A stretch of DNA of 64,000 bases from Diacronema lutheri (lineage: Eukaryota > Haptophyta > Pavlovophyceae > Pavlovales > Pavlovaceae): NCBI GenBank assembly GCA_019448385.1, contig JAGTXO010000010.1, positions 496,001-560,000 on the forward strand. The letters are read 5' to 3'. Position 1 is the first letter of the stretch. The number at the start of each line of letters is the position of its first letter. Shown here piece by piece: positions 16,594-28,351 of this stretch. The translations under genes were made by a program, and so were the position numbers. The notes beneath the pieces are model-generated. The model had not been told where the DNA came from. It saw only the letters and a list, made by a program, of their open reading frames with translations, and ran no database searches.

Positions 16594-19500
16594 TCAGAGA
16601 ATTGTACAGAATGAGCTGCGTACCTTTTTCTTCTTGCCGTCGAGCGCCGGCGAGGGGCCCGCGCGCGGCATGGGCGCAGGCTCGGCTGGCGGGGGCGCTG
16701 GTCGGCTGATGCCATTGACGCCGTAAACGCCTTCGAGCGGCGTCCCTCCCGCCTGGCGCAGCGAGTGCGACATACGCACGCAGGTCGAGCGCATGAGCGC
16801 AGAGGCGGGTGGCGATGCGACGTGGGCGACACGCGGCGCGCGCGGGCTGGGCACCGGCGCACGGCACGCCTTGACGCGGCCGCGCCCGCCGGCAGCTCAA
16901 CGCGCGCACATGCGCACGGGAGAGCCGGGCGCACGCACCTTGAGCAGCGGGATCTTCTCCCAGTAGCGCGTCTTCTCGAGCTTGACGAAGCGCCCCTCCA
17001 TGTCCGAGAGCCGGTCGAGCAGCAAGTCGAGCGGCCCGCCCGCGCTCGAGCCGAGCTGCGCGCACGGCGCGGCGGCGGCGAGCGCGCGCACGAGCGCACG
17101 GCGGGCGCGCTCGGTGTGCGCGGCGCGCTGCAGACGCCGCGGCAACGCGGCGGCGCGCAACGTTGCGCACCTGTGGGCAGAGCGCCTGGCACGTCGTGCA
17201 CAGCGGGAACTTGCCGGAGCCCTCGAAGGAGGCAAACTCGAAAGGGTGCTCTGAGTACACTGAGATTGAAAAGCGAGATTCTTCGCCCGGAGAGCGCGTG
17301 CATGGGATGATCACGTATGGCGCCTTGCGGCTCGCCTTGCCAAGCGAGAGCTCGAGAGAGAGGCCGTCGTCGCGAAAGAACTCCGACTCGGCGCATAGGT
17401 TGCCAGCGCCCACCTGCGTCATCTTGACCATGCCGTCGCCGCGCGCCACGCACAGCTGAATCGGCGGGCTGTCGTCCGCCGGCGCTGCGCCGTCAGCGCT
17501 CGCGCTCGGCAGGTCGAGGAAGATGAAGACGCGCGAGCGCGCGGAGGGGATCAAGTAAAACTGCGGGTTGTTCCGCCACGTGTCGTGCACGCGCGCACCG
17601 CCCGCCAAATCGCCCTTCCACGCGTGCGCGACGGTCGCGCTGAACCAGTCTCGCGGCGGGCCGACCGGGAGAAGATCAAAATCCGGCACGCCGTCGTCAT
17701 CGAGATCGTCGCAGTGGATGGTGAGTGAGAACTGGCCCTCGCAGCCGGGCTCAAAGGTGCACGGCATGATCACGTACGGCGCGTCGGACGGCTCGACCGT
17801 GAACTCGAGCGAAATGGTGCGCTTGTACGCTGGCTCGCGCATCGCGATCAGCTCGTCCTCGTCAGCGAGGTAGAGCTTGCGACGGCCGTCGTCAGGTGGG
17901 GGGTTGCCTGCGCGGCGCGGTAGCGTGACAGAGCAGCGCGCGTCAGCGCCGGGCGAGGCGCACGGCGTGCGCTGCCCGCGCAAAGGCGCCTGGCCGGCCG
18001 ACCGGCGCGCGCAGCATGCATGCACGCGCGCGCGCCACGCGTGCGTTGTGCATACCTCGGAAGACGTACAGACCGATCGCGTTGGCGTAGCCCTCGCGCC
18101 GGCTGTCATCGTCTCCAGGCCTTGGCGGCGCGTTGAGCTGCGTGAGTGTCGCGAACATGCGCATCGCCTCGCGACGCGGTCGCAGGACCCACTGCGGATT
18201 ATGCCGCCACGTCGGGAAGTTGGTCGCGCCGCCCGCGCTTAGCCCGGCCCACGTGCCGCGGCAGACGACCTTGGTCCACATGTCGTCAAGCATGCGCATC
18301 GCGTACACCTTGTTGAAGTGCCTCACAAAGTCGTCCCACGAGATCCAGAAGGTGCCGTCCGACTCGTCCTCGCGGTAGTTGAGCATCTGGCGCATGCGCA
18401 TCGTCCATTTGTCCGACTTGTCCGACCAGTCGCCGCGCCACTCAGTCTCGTGCGAGGGCGCGCGCAGCCGGAGCAGGCGCTCGCCCATCATCTGCCCGCC
18501 CGTCAGGACCGCGTATGCGCGGTTTGGCTCAATGCCCATCGCGGCGACGTCGGCGGCGGTCGCAGTGCTCGCGTCCATGCTGGCGTGCTTCACGTTGAAC
18601 TGGCATCCGATCACGTAGCCAGAGTGGAGCCAGAGGAGGAGCTGCGACCAGAGCTCGTCCGGGCGCGCGCCGCCGGGCAGCCGCGCGCGGTGCTCTTCTG
18701 CCGTGAGCAGCAGCTTGTCGCCCGTCGATCCGGTCAGGTCCTCGAGCGCCTCCATCACCGTCCCGCCCTTGTCCAGGCGGTCGTAACCACCCACAAACTT
18801 GGCGTAGGCCTTCTCGAGGAGGGGCAGCCAGAAGATGGTGTCCTCGGGACAGCGCGCGAAGAGCGGCTTGTTGTCCGGCCCGCACGGCAGCCGGTCGTCG
18901 ATTGTCACCACGTCCCACGAGTCCGTGCCGTGGAAGCGGAAGACATAGCAGCCGCACGACTCGGCAAGGGACGTGTCCAAGAACACGCGGTGGATGAGCT
19001 CGGGGTTGGACGCGACGATGTTTGCGGCGGAGATGAAGTGCCGATCGTTGAGCGCGCCCTGCGTCACGCCGGCGATCTCCCACTCGGAGACCCACAGCCG
19101 CGCGCCCTGCGCGATCTGCTCGGGCCGAAGCCACGTGACCTGCCCGACGCGCGACGAGAGGCCGGGCGGGAGCGACACGTCGGAGGCGTGGAAGCGCGGG
19201 TCCTCCCACTTGGCGCCGGTCTCGCGGCACTTGGCCTCGATCGCGCGCAGCTCCGCGCGCATCGCCGCCTTCTGCGCCTCCGTCACGCCCTGGCCCAGCT
19301 TGACGACGTGAGGCCACATCTCGTCCGCGGTCGGCGGCGGGTCCAGCATCGTCGGGCGTGGGCCCTGCGCCTCGGCCTCGGCCTCAACGGCAGCGGTGGC
19401 CATCGCCGCGGACGACTGCGACAGCCGACGCTCCAGCTCCGCGATTCGCGCCTCCTTCATGTCGAGCGCCTGCTTGAGCGCGCGCGTCGCCACGTCCGGC

Positions 19501-22500
19501 TGCGCTGGCGCGGCGGCGTCAGCGGCCCCGGCCGCGGCCGCGGCCGGGTGGGCCGGCGCGCCGGCGGGCACGATGGCGGTGCTGGCGGCGGTGGGCAGCG
19601 CGGCGAGGTTCGCGCGCGACTGCGCGAGCGGCGGCAGCGGCTGGTTCGGCGCGAGGTTGAGCGGCGACGCCCCGGCGGCGCGCGCGCCGCGGTAAACGGC
19701 GCCACCGCCGCTCACCGCGAGCACCATCATCTCCGAGTCCGAGTAGAGAGTGAGGGCGAAGGTGCCGCGCACGCCGGGCTCGAAGGTGGAGGCGAGCAGC
19801 CAGTACGGCTCCGCCGACGGCTCGAGCAGGCACTCCGCTGAGAGCGCCGAGACGCGCTGGTAGCCGGTCTGCGCGCAGATGTCCTCGCGCGTCAGCACCT
19901 TCTTGCGACCGCCGCCCGCGCGGCCGGAGAGGAGCAGCGCACCGACGGCGATGGGCGGCTGGCCGGCGGGCTGCGGCACGTCGAGGAGGAGCTGCACGCG
20001 CGTCGAGCGCGAGACCGCGATCGAGAAGTGCGGGTTGAGCAGCCACGTCGCCTGATTGGTCGGATTCGGACAGCCGCCGGCGGTCGCGCCCTCCCATTGG
20101 CCCGCGCACGTGACCGCGTGCCAATCGTCGCCGGGCTCGATGGGCGCGAGCGACCAATCAGCGCGCGAGGGGGCGCCGCCGAGCGCGCCGCCGGGCGCGA
20201 CCGCGCCCGCGGGCAGCGAGGCGAACGCCGAGAGCGCGAAGGAGAGGGCGGGCAGGTCAGCGGCCGTCGGCGCGCTGTCGTCCTCGCAGTACGCCACCAG
20301 GACGTACCCGAACGCGCCGTTGGTCGGCGCGAGCTCGATCTCGGCGGCGGCGCCCGCGCTGAGCGGCGCGAGGACCGCCTCCGCCGTCTTGAGGATGTCA
20401 GACGGCGCGAGCGCGACCTTGCGCTGCGTGCCCGTCATCGCGCGAAGCAGCGCCCAGCCGACGCGCGCACGCGGCGCGCCCGCGTGCCGCGGTGCAGCGA
20501 TGGCGTCGGGCAGCGCGCCCGTCGGCGCGAGCTTGATCACAAGGCGCATAGGCCGGTGCACGGCCAGCCGGAACTGCGGGTTGACGCGCCAAGACGAGCG
20601 CTCGAGCGAGCCGCCGCGGCTCTGTGCGTCCCAACGGCCATTCAACAGCACGCGAGGCCACGCAGCGGGCGCCTCGCCCGCGCGCACGCCCGCGCCTCCA
20701 CCCGCGCCGCCGAGCGGCCTGCCGTCGACGAGCTGGTCGAAGCGCGCGGCGAAGTCGGAGAAGCTCATCCAGAAGATGCCATCCGCTCCAGCGACCGCGG
20801 CGCGCGCCTCACCTACGCCGACGGCGCCGGCGGCGGTCTGCGCGCGCGCGGCGCGCGCCGGCGCGAACGGGACGGGCTGCGAGGTGCGCCCGGCGAGCAC
20901 GCTGGCGAGGGACTTGCCCCCGTCCACGACGCGCGACCAGCCGGCGGCGTCCGAGTCGGAATAATGGCCGCGCCACTCGTCGATTCCCCACAGGTTGCGC
21001 AGGCACACGAGCTGCTCGCCCATCACCGTCTGGCAGTCCTGGACCGTGTAGAAACTTCCGGGAAGCAGCCCGTCGGCGGACATCGCGCCCGGCGCGACGG
21101 GCGGCGCGAAGAGGCCGCCGCCGCCGCCGCCCGCCGGCGCGAACGCCACCGTGTCGGCGTCGGCGGTGCGCGCGACGAGCAGCGCGCCCTCCGCGACGCG
21201 CGCGAGCAGACGCGCCCACAGCGCGCCGGACGCGAGGTCCGCGTGAGACTCGGCGCCGCGCATGGTGACCGTCTCGGCCACGCCGCCGGTGAGCGCGACG
21301 AGCGCGGCGGCGACGTCGCCGACGGCGGCAAGCGCGTCGTACGACTTTGCAAAGCGCTTGACGAACGCCTTCTCGACGACGCTCACCCACAGCGCCGTCG
21401 GGTCCGCCGAGCAGCCGACGGCGCACCGGTTGTGCGCGCACGGGAACAAGTCGTCAACGATGACCACCTCCCACGCCTCGCCCGTCCAAAGGCGCACGGC
21501 GGCGATGCCCGCGTCGGGCTGCGCGTACGACGCCGGGGCGAGCACTCGCGAGAGCAGCTCGCGTCGAGGCGCGGTGCCCACCGCCGAGATGGTCGCGAGG
21601 AGCCACCGATTTTCAAAGTGCGGCGAGGGCACCATCGTGCCGACGGGCTCGTTCGCCGCGGCCGCGCCGAAGAGCGACGCGCGCGCGGACGCGAAGCGCG
21701 CCGGCCGGAGCCACGTGAGCTGCGCGGGGGGCTGCAGGCCCGAGCCCGCCGTCTGCGCTGCGCTGCCCGACAGCCCGTAGAGCGTGCTCGACGATGGAGG
21801 CAGGCGCGCATCCTCAAAAGGTAACGGCTTTCGCGCGGCCGCGTGCGCCTCGAGCGCGGCACGCACCGCAGCGTCGACCTCAGCGGCCGCGTCGCCGTCG
21901 GCGCCGACAGGGTCGGGCGCCGGCGCAGCGCGCGCACCGCCGCGGCTCGCGCTCACGCCGAGCGGCGCCACGTGTGCCGCGGTGGTGGTGGTGGTGGTGG
22001 TGGTGGTGGCGGCGGCGCTGCCGTTACCGCCCGACGTGTAACCGGCGCCGCGGTCCGATGCGAGCATCGCCGCGCCGTCCACGCCGCGCGCGTTGCCGCC
22101 GCGCGCGCGCGCGGGCGCGCGCGGCGCGCCCGCCTCGCCGTCCACGCCGTCGTCGTCGTCGGCGAGGCCGAGACGACGCGCGCCGGCGGGCGGCGCACGC
22201 GGCGGCGGCGCAGTCGGCGTGAAGCGCTTCGCATTGCCAGGCTCGCCCGCGCGCACGGGCAGCGGGCCGTGCAGCACGAACGGCTTGTCGGCGGTCACCT
22301 CGAGCGTGTACGTGCCGGGCACGTTGGGCCGGTGCGTGCACGGCACGAGGAGGTACGGGAGGGGCGCGCGCGCCAGCGCCGTGCGCGCCTTGAGCTCGAC
22401 GCGAGTCCGGACGCCCGAGACCTTGATCAGCCGGAACGGGTCGCCTTTCTTCGGGTCGATCACGCGCCGCTTCCGCCGGTCGTCGATTGCGTCGACGATG

Positions 22501-22552
22501 AAGAAGCAGATGGGCTCAGCACCCTCCGGCCTCGTCCCGTACCTGCCAAAGC

Positions 22553-22585
<33 letters not shown>

Positions 22586-23747
22586 GTAGGGAGATGAAGA
22601 TGGGGCGACGCGCGGCAGGCGCCGCAAATGAGCGGCGGCGGCGCAGACGAGCGCGCGCGGGAAGGCGCGGGGTCGACGGCGGCGCGCGACGACGGCGCGG
22701 CGTCCTCAAGCGCGCGCGCGGCGCGGCGCGGCTGCGCGCGGCGCGGCTGCGCGCGCGGCGCGGCTGCGCGCGCGGCGCGGCTGCGCGCGCGGCGCGGCTG
22801 CGCGCGCGGCGCGGCTGCGCGCACGGGAGCTCTTGCCGCAGCACGATTTTGAATTCGGTGTCGCCGTCCGAATGCGGGTGCAGCTGGTACTGCTCGTTGC
22901 TTACCCAGCTCTCGTGCTCAGGGTTGCCGCCCGCAGTCTGGCCGACGATCCATTCGCCCTCGACGCGCCACGCGAGCGCGGGCTCGGGCAGAGTTGGAGC
23001 GGTGGGCTTGCTTAACGGGAGCGCAGATGGGCGCGCAGCGGGAGCAGGGGCCGGCGGCTCGGGCCGGGCGTCGCCCGTCGTCGGCGCGGCCACGCTCGGC
23101 GGTGCGGTTGGTGCGGCCGGCGCGGCCGGCCCAAGCGCTGGTGCGGACGGCGCGGCAGGCCGCGGCGAGGGCACAGGCGCCGGCTCGGCCGGCTTTGTGG
23201 GCACCGACGCGGTTGGAGGCATGGCTGGTGCGGTCGGCGCGGCCGGCGTGCGAGCGGGCGCGAGCGGGGCGAGAGCGGCCGGAGCGGATGCCAGCGGAGC
23301 GGGCGCGGACGGCGCTGGCGCCGGCGTCGGCGTGAGCCCAAATGTAGGCGCGAGAGACGCGGCAGCGGCCGTCATCGGTGCGACGACCGGCGCACCACCG
23401 GGCGCAACGTTCGCTCCCACCGTCGGGTTGGCGGGTGCGGCTGCGGCGGTGCTGAGCGCGGGCGCAACGGCTGGTGAGCTGGCCAGCGCGCCCGTCGGCC
23501 GTGCGAGCGGCGCCGCCGGCAAAGCCGTCGGGCCCGCGCCGATCCGCGACGACGTGGCTGGTTGCGAGCTGCCTGCCGCAGGCGCGCGCCCCGATGCCGC
23601 GGCGGGCGCGGCGATAGGGCCGAGCGCGGCGCTGGATCTGCCCAACGTCGGCAGCTGTGCGGCGGGCTGGAAGAGCGGCTTTGGCGGGCCGATGGGCGCG
23701 CCGCTTCGTCCCGCCTCCGACGGCGTGTCGCCGCCTGCCGAGGACAT
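16594..23747 (-). CDS. Giant calpain-like protein with two inactive CysPc domains
   Basis: About 2,179 residues in five exons. The introns are 22543-22824, 17908-18055, 17056-17170 and 16870-16938, all GT-AG with frames that join. Order: an Ala/Pro-rich N-terminus (about 1-270), a calpain C2-like (domain III) module, CysPc domain 1, two C2-like modules, a coiled coil (LKQALDMKEARIAELERRL), CysPc domain 2, two more C2-like modules, and a basic C-terminal tail. The usual catalytic GDCW is FENRWLLATISAV in domain 1 and NDRHFISAANIV in domain 2, so the cysteine is gone in both. The histidine is also lost (GSFYTVQDC; NRAYAVL); only domain 1 keeps the Asn context (LRNLWG). It is therefore a pseudoprotease, probably a scaffold or membrane-binding protein like other protist calpain-like proteins. 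The ATG at 23747 is preferred over 23789. Confidence 0.85.
22561..22586 (+). repeat. Poly-G tract inside a calpain intron
   Basis: About 26 G on the plus strand, that is, a C run in the transcript, about 20 nt upstream of the TTTGGCAG acceptor at 22543. It may act as the polypyrimidine tract. The same intron also holds a GCGCGGCTGC microsatellite at about 22725-22820. Confidence 0.9.
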
Positions 23748-23846
23748 CGCTGCCGTTTGCCGTTGGAGGCGTTTGCACCAGGACTTCAAGCAGTGCAGAG
23801 TCCGGCGCGCCCAAGAAGTTCAAACAGGACGTGGTGGGGCTCGGGG

Positions 23847-25363
23847 ATGAACGGCGCGGGGAAGACGATCAGCTTTGCCGAATTCAACGCGAAGCAGCTC
23901 AAGCCCGAGCGCTCGGCCAAGCGCACGCGCGCCGAGGGCGAGCCCGACGGTACCGAAGCCGCTTTGTCCGTCGGCAAGCGCTCAAACCTTGGCCCGGCGA
24001 TCGCCGAGCCGGTGCGCCGGCTCGCAAAGCCCGAGCGCATCGCGGTCGGCAAGCTAGCGGCCGTGCCCGCCGAGCGCGAGCGCGCAGGCCCACGCATCGC
24101 GCCTGCCTCGTCTCAAGCCGCTTCCAAGCCCCAGTCCGTCGCGGCTCCCAACAGCGCGTCGTTCATGCGCACAACGGCGAGCTCGCGCAATGCGGTGCGC
24201 GCGCGCGGCGCGCCTCCTGACCCGGCGGCCGTCGCGGCGAGCGGCAATGGCGCGCTGCTCTTCGCGGCGGGGCCGAGCATTCTCGACGAGCCTGTCGGTG
24301 TGCTCGTGCACCCGCCCGACTCGGCCTCCACCATGCCGGCGATGGCAGCGCCGCTCGTCCCGCTTGCGCCCGATGGCGCGTGGGCAGATGTCATTCAGGT
24401 CGTCGCAGCAATGGCGGGCGAGGTGGACGGGGCTTCCGAGTTCAAGTACCGCGTGCTCTCGACGCCGATTGGCGCGCGCACGCCACGCGTCCCGTGCGTC
24501 AGCTTAACGGCGCGGCCGCCAACGCTGGGCCCGGGCAGCAGCATGGCGCCGAGCGCGCGCGTGGCGCCCGCTGCCGGCGCGCAGTCGCAGCCGGCGACGC
24601 CTGCTGCCGAGACAGCGTGCGAGCTGACGAAACGTGCATTGGACCAGGCCGCGGCGCCGCAACCACGCGTCGACGTGCGTTCGCGCGCGGAGGCGGGTCA
24701 TGCAGTTCATGCGCGAGGCGCAGCGCAGCCTGCACGCGACGCGCCAGCGGATGCGGATGCAGCACACGGCGCTCCGGCGCAGACGCGCAATCCAGCCACG
24801 ACGACCTGTGTGCCCGGCGAGGCGAGCCAGGCATGCGCGATCGCGCCAGATGCCCCGCCTTCGCCGTGCGAAATGGCTACCGCGAGCGGGGCCGAGGCCT
24901 GCTGCACGGTCGGCGAAGCACCGGTCGCGCCTGCGATCCACACGATGGCGACGGAGCCGCGACCGCCGGCCGCGTCCGGTGCGCTTCAGGCCGTGCAGCG
25001 GCCGGCAACGGCCGCGCAGCCGCAGGTCGTGCCGCCGCCTCTGCCGCTGGCACGGAGCGCGGCTCAGCGCGCGGCGCCCGGAGCGGCAGCGCGCATTGCC
25101 CACGCGCCTCACGGCGATGATGCGCACCGGACGCATTCCACCGGACCGCAGCGCGCGAGCGCTCCTCCGCCTGCCGCACCCGCAAGCGCGGCGGCTGCGC
25201 CCAACGCGGCGACTGCGCCCAACGCGGCGGCTGCGCCCAACGCGGCGGCTGCGCCCGCGCACAAGCGCGCCTCCCAGCCGAGGCCCGTGCAGCAGGCGGT
25301 CGCGCGGCCCGCTGACGCGCCAGGCGCCGCGCTTGTCAACCGGCCGTCGGCTACCATCGGCTC

Positions 25364-25394
<31 letters not shown>

Positions 25395-26099
25395 TCGGCG
25401 GGCGCGGAGAAGCTGGCGGGCTGCGCGAGCCTTGCCGAGCTGCTCGCAAGCCTGGCGGACATGGATGCAGACCGGTGGCAGCAGCGCGCCGACGCGCTGA
25501 TCGCGCTGCGCGTGCAGCTCGAGAGCGGAAAGCTCGACGTGCCGCCGAGCTCTGCGACGCTGTCAAAGCTCGCAAAGGCGGTGAGCGCGCAGATCGGCGA
25601 CTTGCGCTCGCAGATCGTCAAGGAGGCGTGCGCCTTCGTCCGCGCCTACTGCTCGCGCGTGCGCGCCGCGCTGCCCGTTGCCGTATGCGACGGCTGGATC
25701 TGCGCGCTTCTTGCAAACACGTTCGTCACGATACGCATTATCGCCACGTCGTCGCGCGACGCGCTCCTTGAGCTCGTTGGGCTGACGCGCTGCTCGACGT
25801 CGCTGCCGACACTCTGCAAGGTGCTGTCCGCCGACAAGCACGCGGCCGCGCGCAGGTGCTGCTCTGAGCTTGTGCTCGAGCTCGTGCGCGCGTGCACGCC
25901 GGACGAGCTTCGGCCGCACTGCGGCGCGATCGAGCTGGCGATCGTCACGGCGCTCGCCGACGCGGACGCGGGCACACGCCCAATTGCCGGCAAGCTCTAC
26001 TGGGCGTATTCGGCGCACTTTGCGGAGCGCCAGCAGGCTGTGAGCACCAAGCTCGACAGCGCGCAACAGAAGATTGTCAAGCGCGCGCGCGCACCTTGA
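23847..26099 (+). CDS. CLASP-family TOG-domain protein
   Basis: 750 residues. The start at 23847 (MNGAGKTISFAEFNAK) lies 99 bp from the divergent calpain ATG. Residues about 1-520 are low-complexity, rich in Ala and Pro, with basic patches and a NAAAAPNAA-type repeat (about 25200-25260) and a glycine run. Residues about 525-740 are alpha-helical repeats typical of a TOG/CLASP_N domain: WQQRADALIALRVQLESG, LRSQIVKEACAFVRAY, TIRIIATSSRDALLELV, ARRCCSELVLELV, and LADADAGTRPIAGKLYWAY. CLASPs bind tubulin and stabilise microtubules. A single TOG with a disordered basic arm is a compact protist form. No intron was seen. Confidence 0.78.
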
Positions 26100-26120
26100 G
26101 CAATGGACAAGCCCGCGCTC

Positions 26121-26283
26121 GCCTGAAGCTGAGGTGCGGGCCGTTGACCACATCCAAAGATTGACGGACTCCGGGCGAGTCGGCTGAGGACCGAGGCGCG
26201 GCGCTACAGGATGGCCGCGAGCTGAGGGCCGGTCCGCCAGTCGTTGGATGTGGTCAGCGGCCCGCGCCTCAGCTTCAGGCGGG
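26121..26283. repeat. Inverted repeat between convergent genes
   Basis: GCCTGAAGCTGAGGTGCGGG and the following 17 bp (26121-26157) are the reverse complement of 26244-26280 with two mismatches; weaker matching extends outward. The right arm is coding sequence for the sulfotransferase C-terminus (ARLKLRRGPLTTSND); the left arm follows the CLASP stop. The transcript could fold into a long hairpin and may help end transcription on both strands, or it records a fold-back duplication. Confidence 0.88.
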
Positions 26284-27532
26284 CCGCGTGCGTGCGCTGC
26301 CCCACCCCATCGCCAGCGCGCGCGCTGTCGCGCGCGCCGACGGTGCCGTTGCGCGCGGCGCGTGCGAGCGCTTCGTCACCGCCGAGTGAGTAGCCGAATT
26401 GCCTCGCGAGCGCGCGCATCCTGCGGCCAAGCTCGGCGTCGAGGGCGTCAATTTCGCTCGGTTCGATGTGCAAGAGGCCGCGGTTCCGCTGGTTGGTGCG
26501 CTTGCGCGCGGACGGCGCCGGCACGCCCTCGGCGCACGCGCGCGCGTAGCGCGCGGCGGCGGGCGCGAAAAGCGCGGTGCGCGTCGAATCGAACCCCGCT
26601 CTCTTCGCAACTTCGCACGATGGCGTACTTTCGATGCGGTACCAGCCGTGCAGCACGCCGCTCTTGAGCGCGGCAAGGAGCGACTCGTGGTAGAGCGTCC
26701 AATACCAACCGAGCGCGACGAGGCACCTGCTACCCGAGCTCCGTGGCTCGGCGCGTGCCGCGTCGGTGGAGGGCGCTGCGTCCGGCGGCCCGAACCGCGC
26801 CGCGTCCGCCGGCCAGAGCCCGGCGAGCAGGGCGGCGAGGTCACGGTTCAGCGGCGCGTCGGCGGAGGCGCAAAATTTGACGCCGAGTGACTCGACCACG
26901 CGTAGCGGGTGCCGTACTTGCAGCAGCGCGCGCGCGAAGGGCGTCTCGCACGGCGAGTCGGCGGCATGCGCGCATCCCCAATTCTCCGCGAGGACCTCGC
27001 GGCACGTTTGCGCCCAGCAGTCGCCCCAGCCAAACCACTCGGCCCAGCAACTGCGCGCGTTGCGAAACATGCGCGGGTGGAAGCCCGTGCGCGACCCCGC
27101 CCGTCTGCACAGCGCGTCGAGCGACGCGTCGGACGCGCGCCCCGGGAAGAAGCGGATGCCATGGAACCACGAGACCGTGCCGTCGCGGCAGAGGGTCTCG
27201 GCGCTGTTTGAGTTCTCATGCTCCACCTCGAGGCCAAGCTGCTTGAGCGAATCGGTCATCCCCGTCGTCCCCGACGACTGCGTCCCCACAACGAGCAGCT
27301 GCCTCGGGTCGTCGTCGCGCACGGGCGGGCGAACGAGCGTCGTGCGGAGCAGCACCCACGCGCCGAGCCCATGGCTCCAAGACGCGATGAGGACGACGAT
27401 GACGACAATGCCGACGGCGATACGCGCGTGCGTGCAGCCCAACGCAGCGCCTCCGCGCCGGGCGCGCCGGCCCTCGTGCTCGTCCGCGACCGCGGCATAC
27501 GCTTTTTCACCCCTCCGCGAGCGCATTTCCAT
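26204..27532 (-). CDS. Type II membrane sulfotransferase
   Basis: 442 residues from the ATG at 27532 (MEMRSRRGEKAYAAV). A short cytosolic tail is followed by one membrane anchor, RIAVGIVVIVVLIASWSHG (about residues 37-55), then a lumenal domain. The PAPS 5'-phosphosulfate loop is LLVVGTQSSGTTGMTDSL, and the 3'-phosphate site is probably LQVRHPLRVVESLG. Cysteines are frequent (CWAEWFGWGDCWAQTC), which fits a Golgi-lumen enzyme with disulfides. The family transfers sulfate from PAPS to glycans or other acceptors; the acceptor is not predictable here. The last 30 residues come from the inverted repeat next to the CLASP gene and may be a recent C-terminal extension. Confidence 0.75.
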   Translation of the reverse strand: MEMRSRRGEKAYAAVADEHEGRRARRGGAALGCTHARIAVGIVVIVVLIASWSHGLGAWVLLRTTLVRPPVRDDDPRQLLVVGTQSSGTTGMTDSLKQLGLEVEHENSNSAETLCRDGTVSWFHGIRFFPGRASDASLDALCRRAGSRTGFHPRMFRNARSCWAEWFGWGDCWAQTCREVLAENWGCAHAADSPCETPFARALLQVRHPLRVVESLGVKFCASADAPLNRDLAALLAGLWPADAARFGPPDAAPSTDAARAEPRSSGSRCLVALGWYWTLYHESLLAALKSGVLHGWYRIESTPSCEVAKRAGFDSTRTALFAPAAARYARACAEGVPAPSARKRTNQRNRGLLHIEPSEIDALDAELGRRMRALARQFGYSLGGDEALARAARNGTVGARDSARAGDGVGQRTHAARLKLRRGPLTTSNDWRTGPQLAAIL

Positions 27533-27638
27533 ATTTTCATCTTCGCGCGTCGCGAACTCCCAACGGGCGGGCGGTTGCCGGTTTGTGCGGCGGCGCACGC
27601 CGCGCCCTACGTCGTGCCCACGTTTGTCCCGCGCCGAG

Positions 27639-27953
27639 ATGAAATGGCCGGCCGTGCAGCGCCACGCGCTCGCGGAGGGCACGCAGCTGACGGCCGTCGG
27701 GCAGCTCGAGTGCGCGCCGCCGCCGTGGGAGCCGTTTGCGCTCGCGCCGTTGACCTTCACGCACGTCGCGCTTGCGCTTGGCCTAATGGTCGTTTTCTTT
27801 GAGCGCGCGCAGATTAGGCGAGCGTGCGTGCTCGGCTCTGCGTACGCGACGGTGATGGTGTGGTACGCATTCCGACGGCTCAGTGCGGGCAGCCGACGAC
27901 GCGCCCAAGCCAAGCTGCCCTGCAAGCAGCGCTTCAACGCATCCGCTGAGTAG
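27639..27953 (+). CDS. Small two-pass membrane protein
   Basis: 104 residues, divergent from the sulfotransferase with 106 bp between starts. Two hydrophobic segments, FTHVALALGLMVVFF and ACVLGSAYATVMVWYAF, are separated by ERAQIRR, and the C-terminus is basic. The N-terminus MKWPAVQRHALAEGTQ is soluble. No family is recognised, though the size and hairpin shape resemble small ER or mitochondrial subunits. Confidence rests on the clear segment pattern and promoter spacing, not on homology. Confidence 0.5.
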   Translation: MKWPAVQRHALAEGTQLTAVGQLECAPPPWEPFALAPLTFTHVALALGLMVVFFERAQIRRACVLGSAYATVMVWYAFRRLSAGSRRRAQAKLPCKQRFNASAE

Positions 27954-28351
27954 GCGCTCAGCCAAGCTTGGAGCGTTGCGCGGCTCCGGCCGCTCCGCTG
28001 GCTGCTGCTCTAGGGGCGCAGCTGCGCTGCCCCCCACCGAGCAACCGCCCACTGACTGCCTGGTTGTGGTGCTGCTCAACGGCGCGCGGCTGGCTACAAC
28101 CATGGCTTCCAGGGATTCGTCTGACAGATCCTGAGGGAGCGCCGTTGGTCTCGTCGTCCCTCAATCGCAGGCCTCTTGCGCAACAACGCACAACTCGAAA
28201 AGGGACACCCCCATCACCTTTCCCCTTCCTTTCATTCCCTCCCTCCCCGCTCCCTCCCCTCCGCCGCCCAAATGCCGGGGAAGGGGGGGGGGGGGGGGGG
28301 GGGTTGGGGGGGGATTAGGGAGAAGGGAGCACAATGCGCACTCCGCTTGCG
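27954..28351. other. Intergenic region with poly-G tract
   Basis: Between convergent genes. It holds a pyrimidine-rich stretch (CTTTCCCCTTCCTTTCATTC, about 28220-28240) followed by about 21 G at 28283-28303. No coding signal was seen. Confidence 0.6.

Noticed and set aside
26583-26600. tRNA T-loop-like GGTTCGATTCG on the minus strand
   Set aside because: It lies inside the sulfotransferase coding region (AGFDSTRTALF) and no acceptor or anticodon stem can be built around it.
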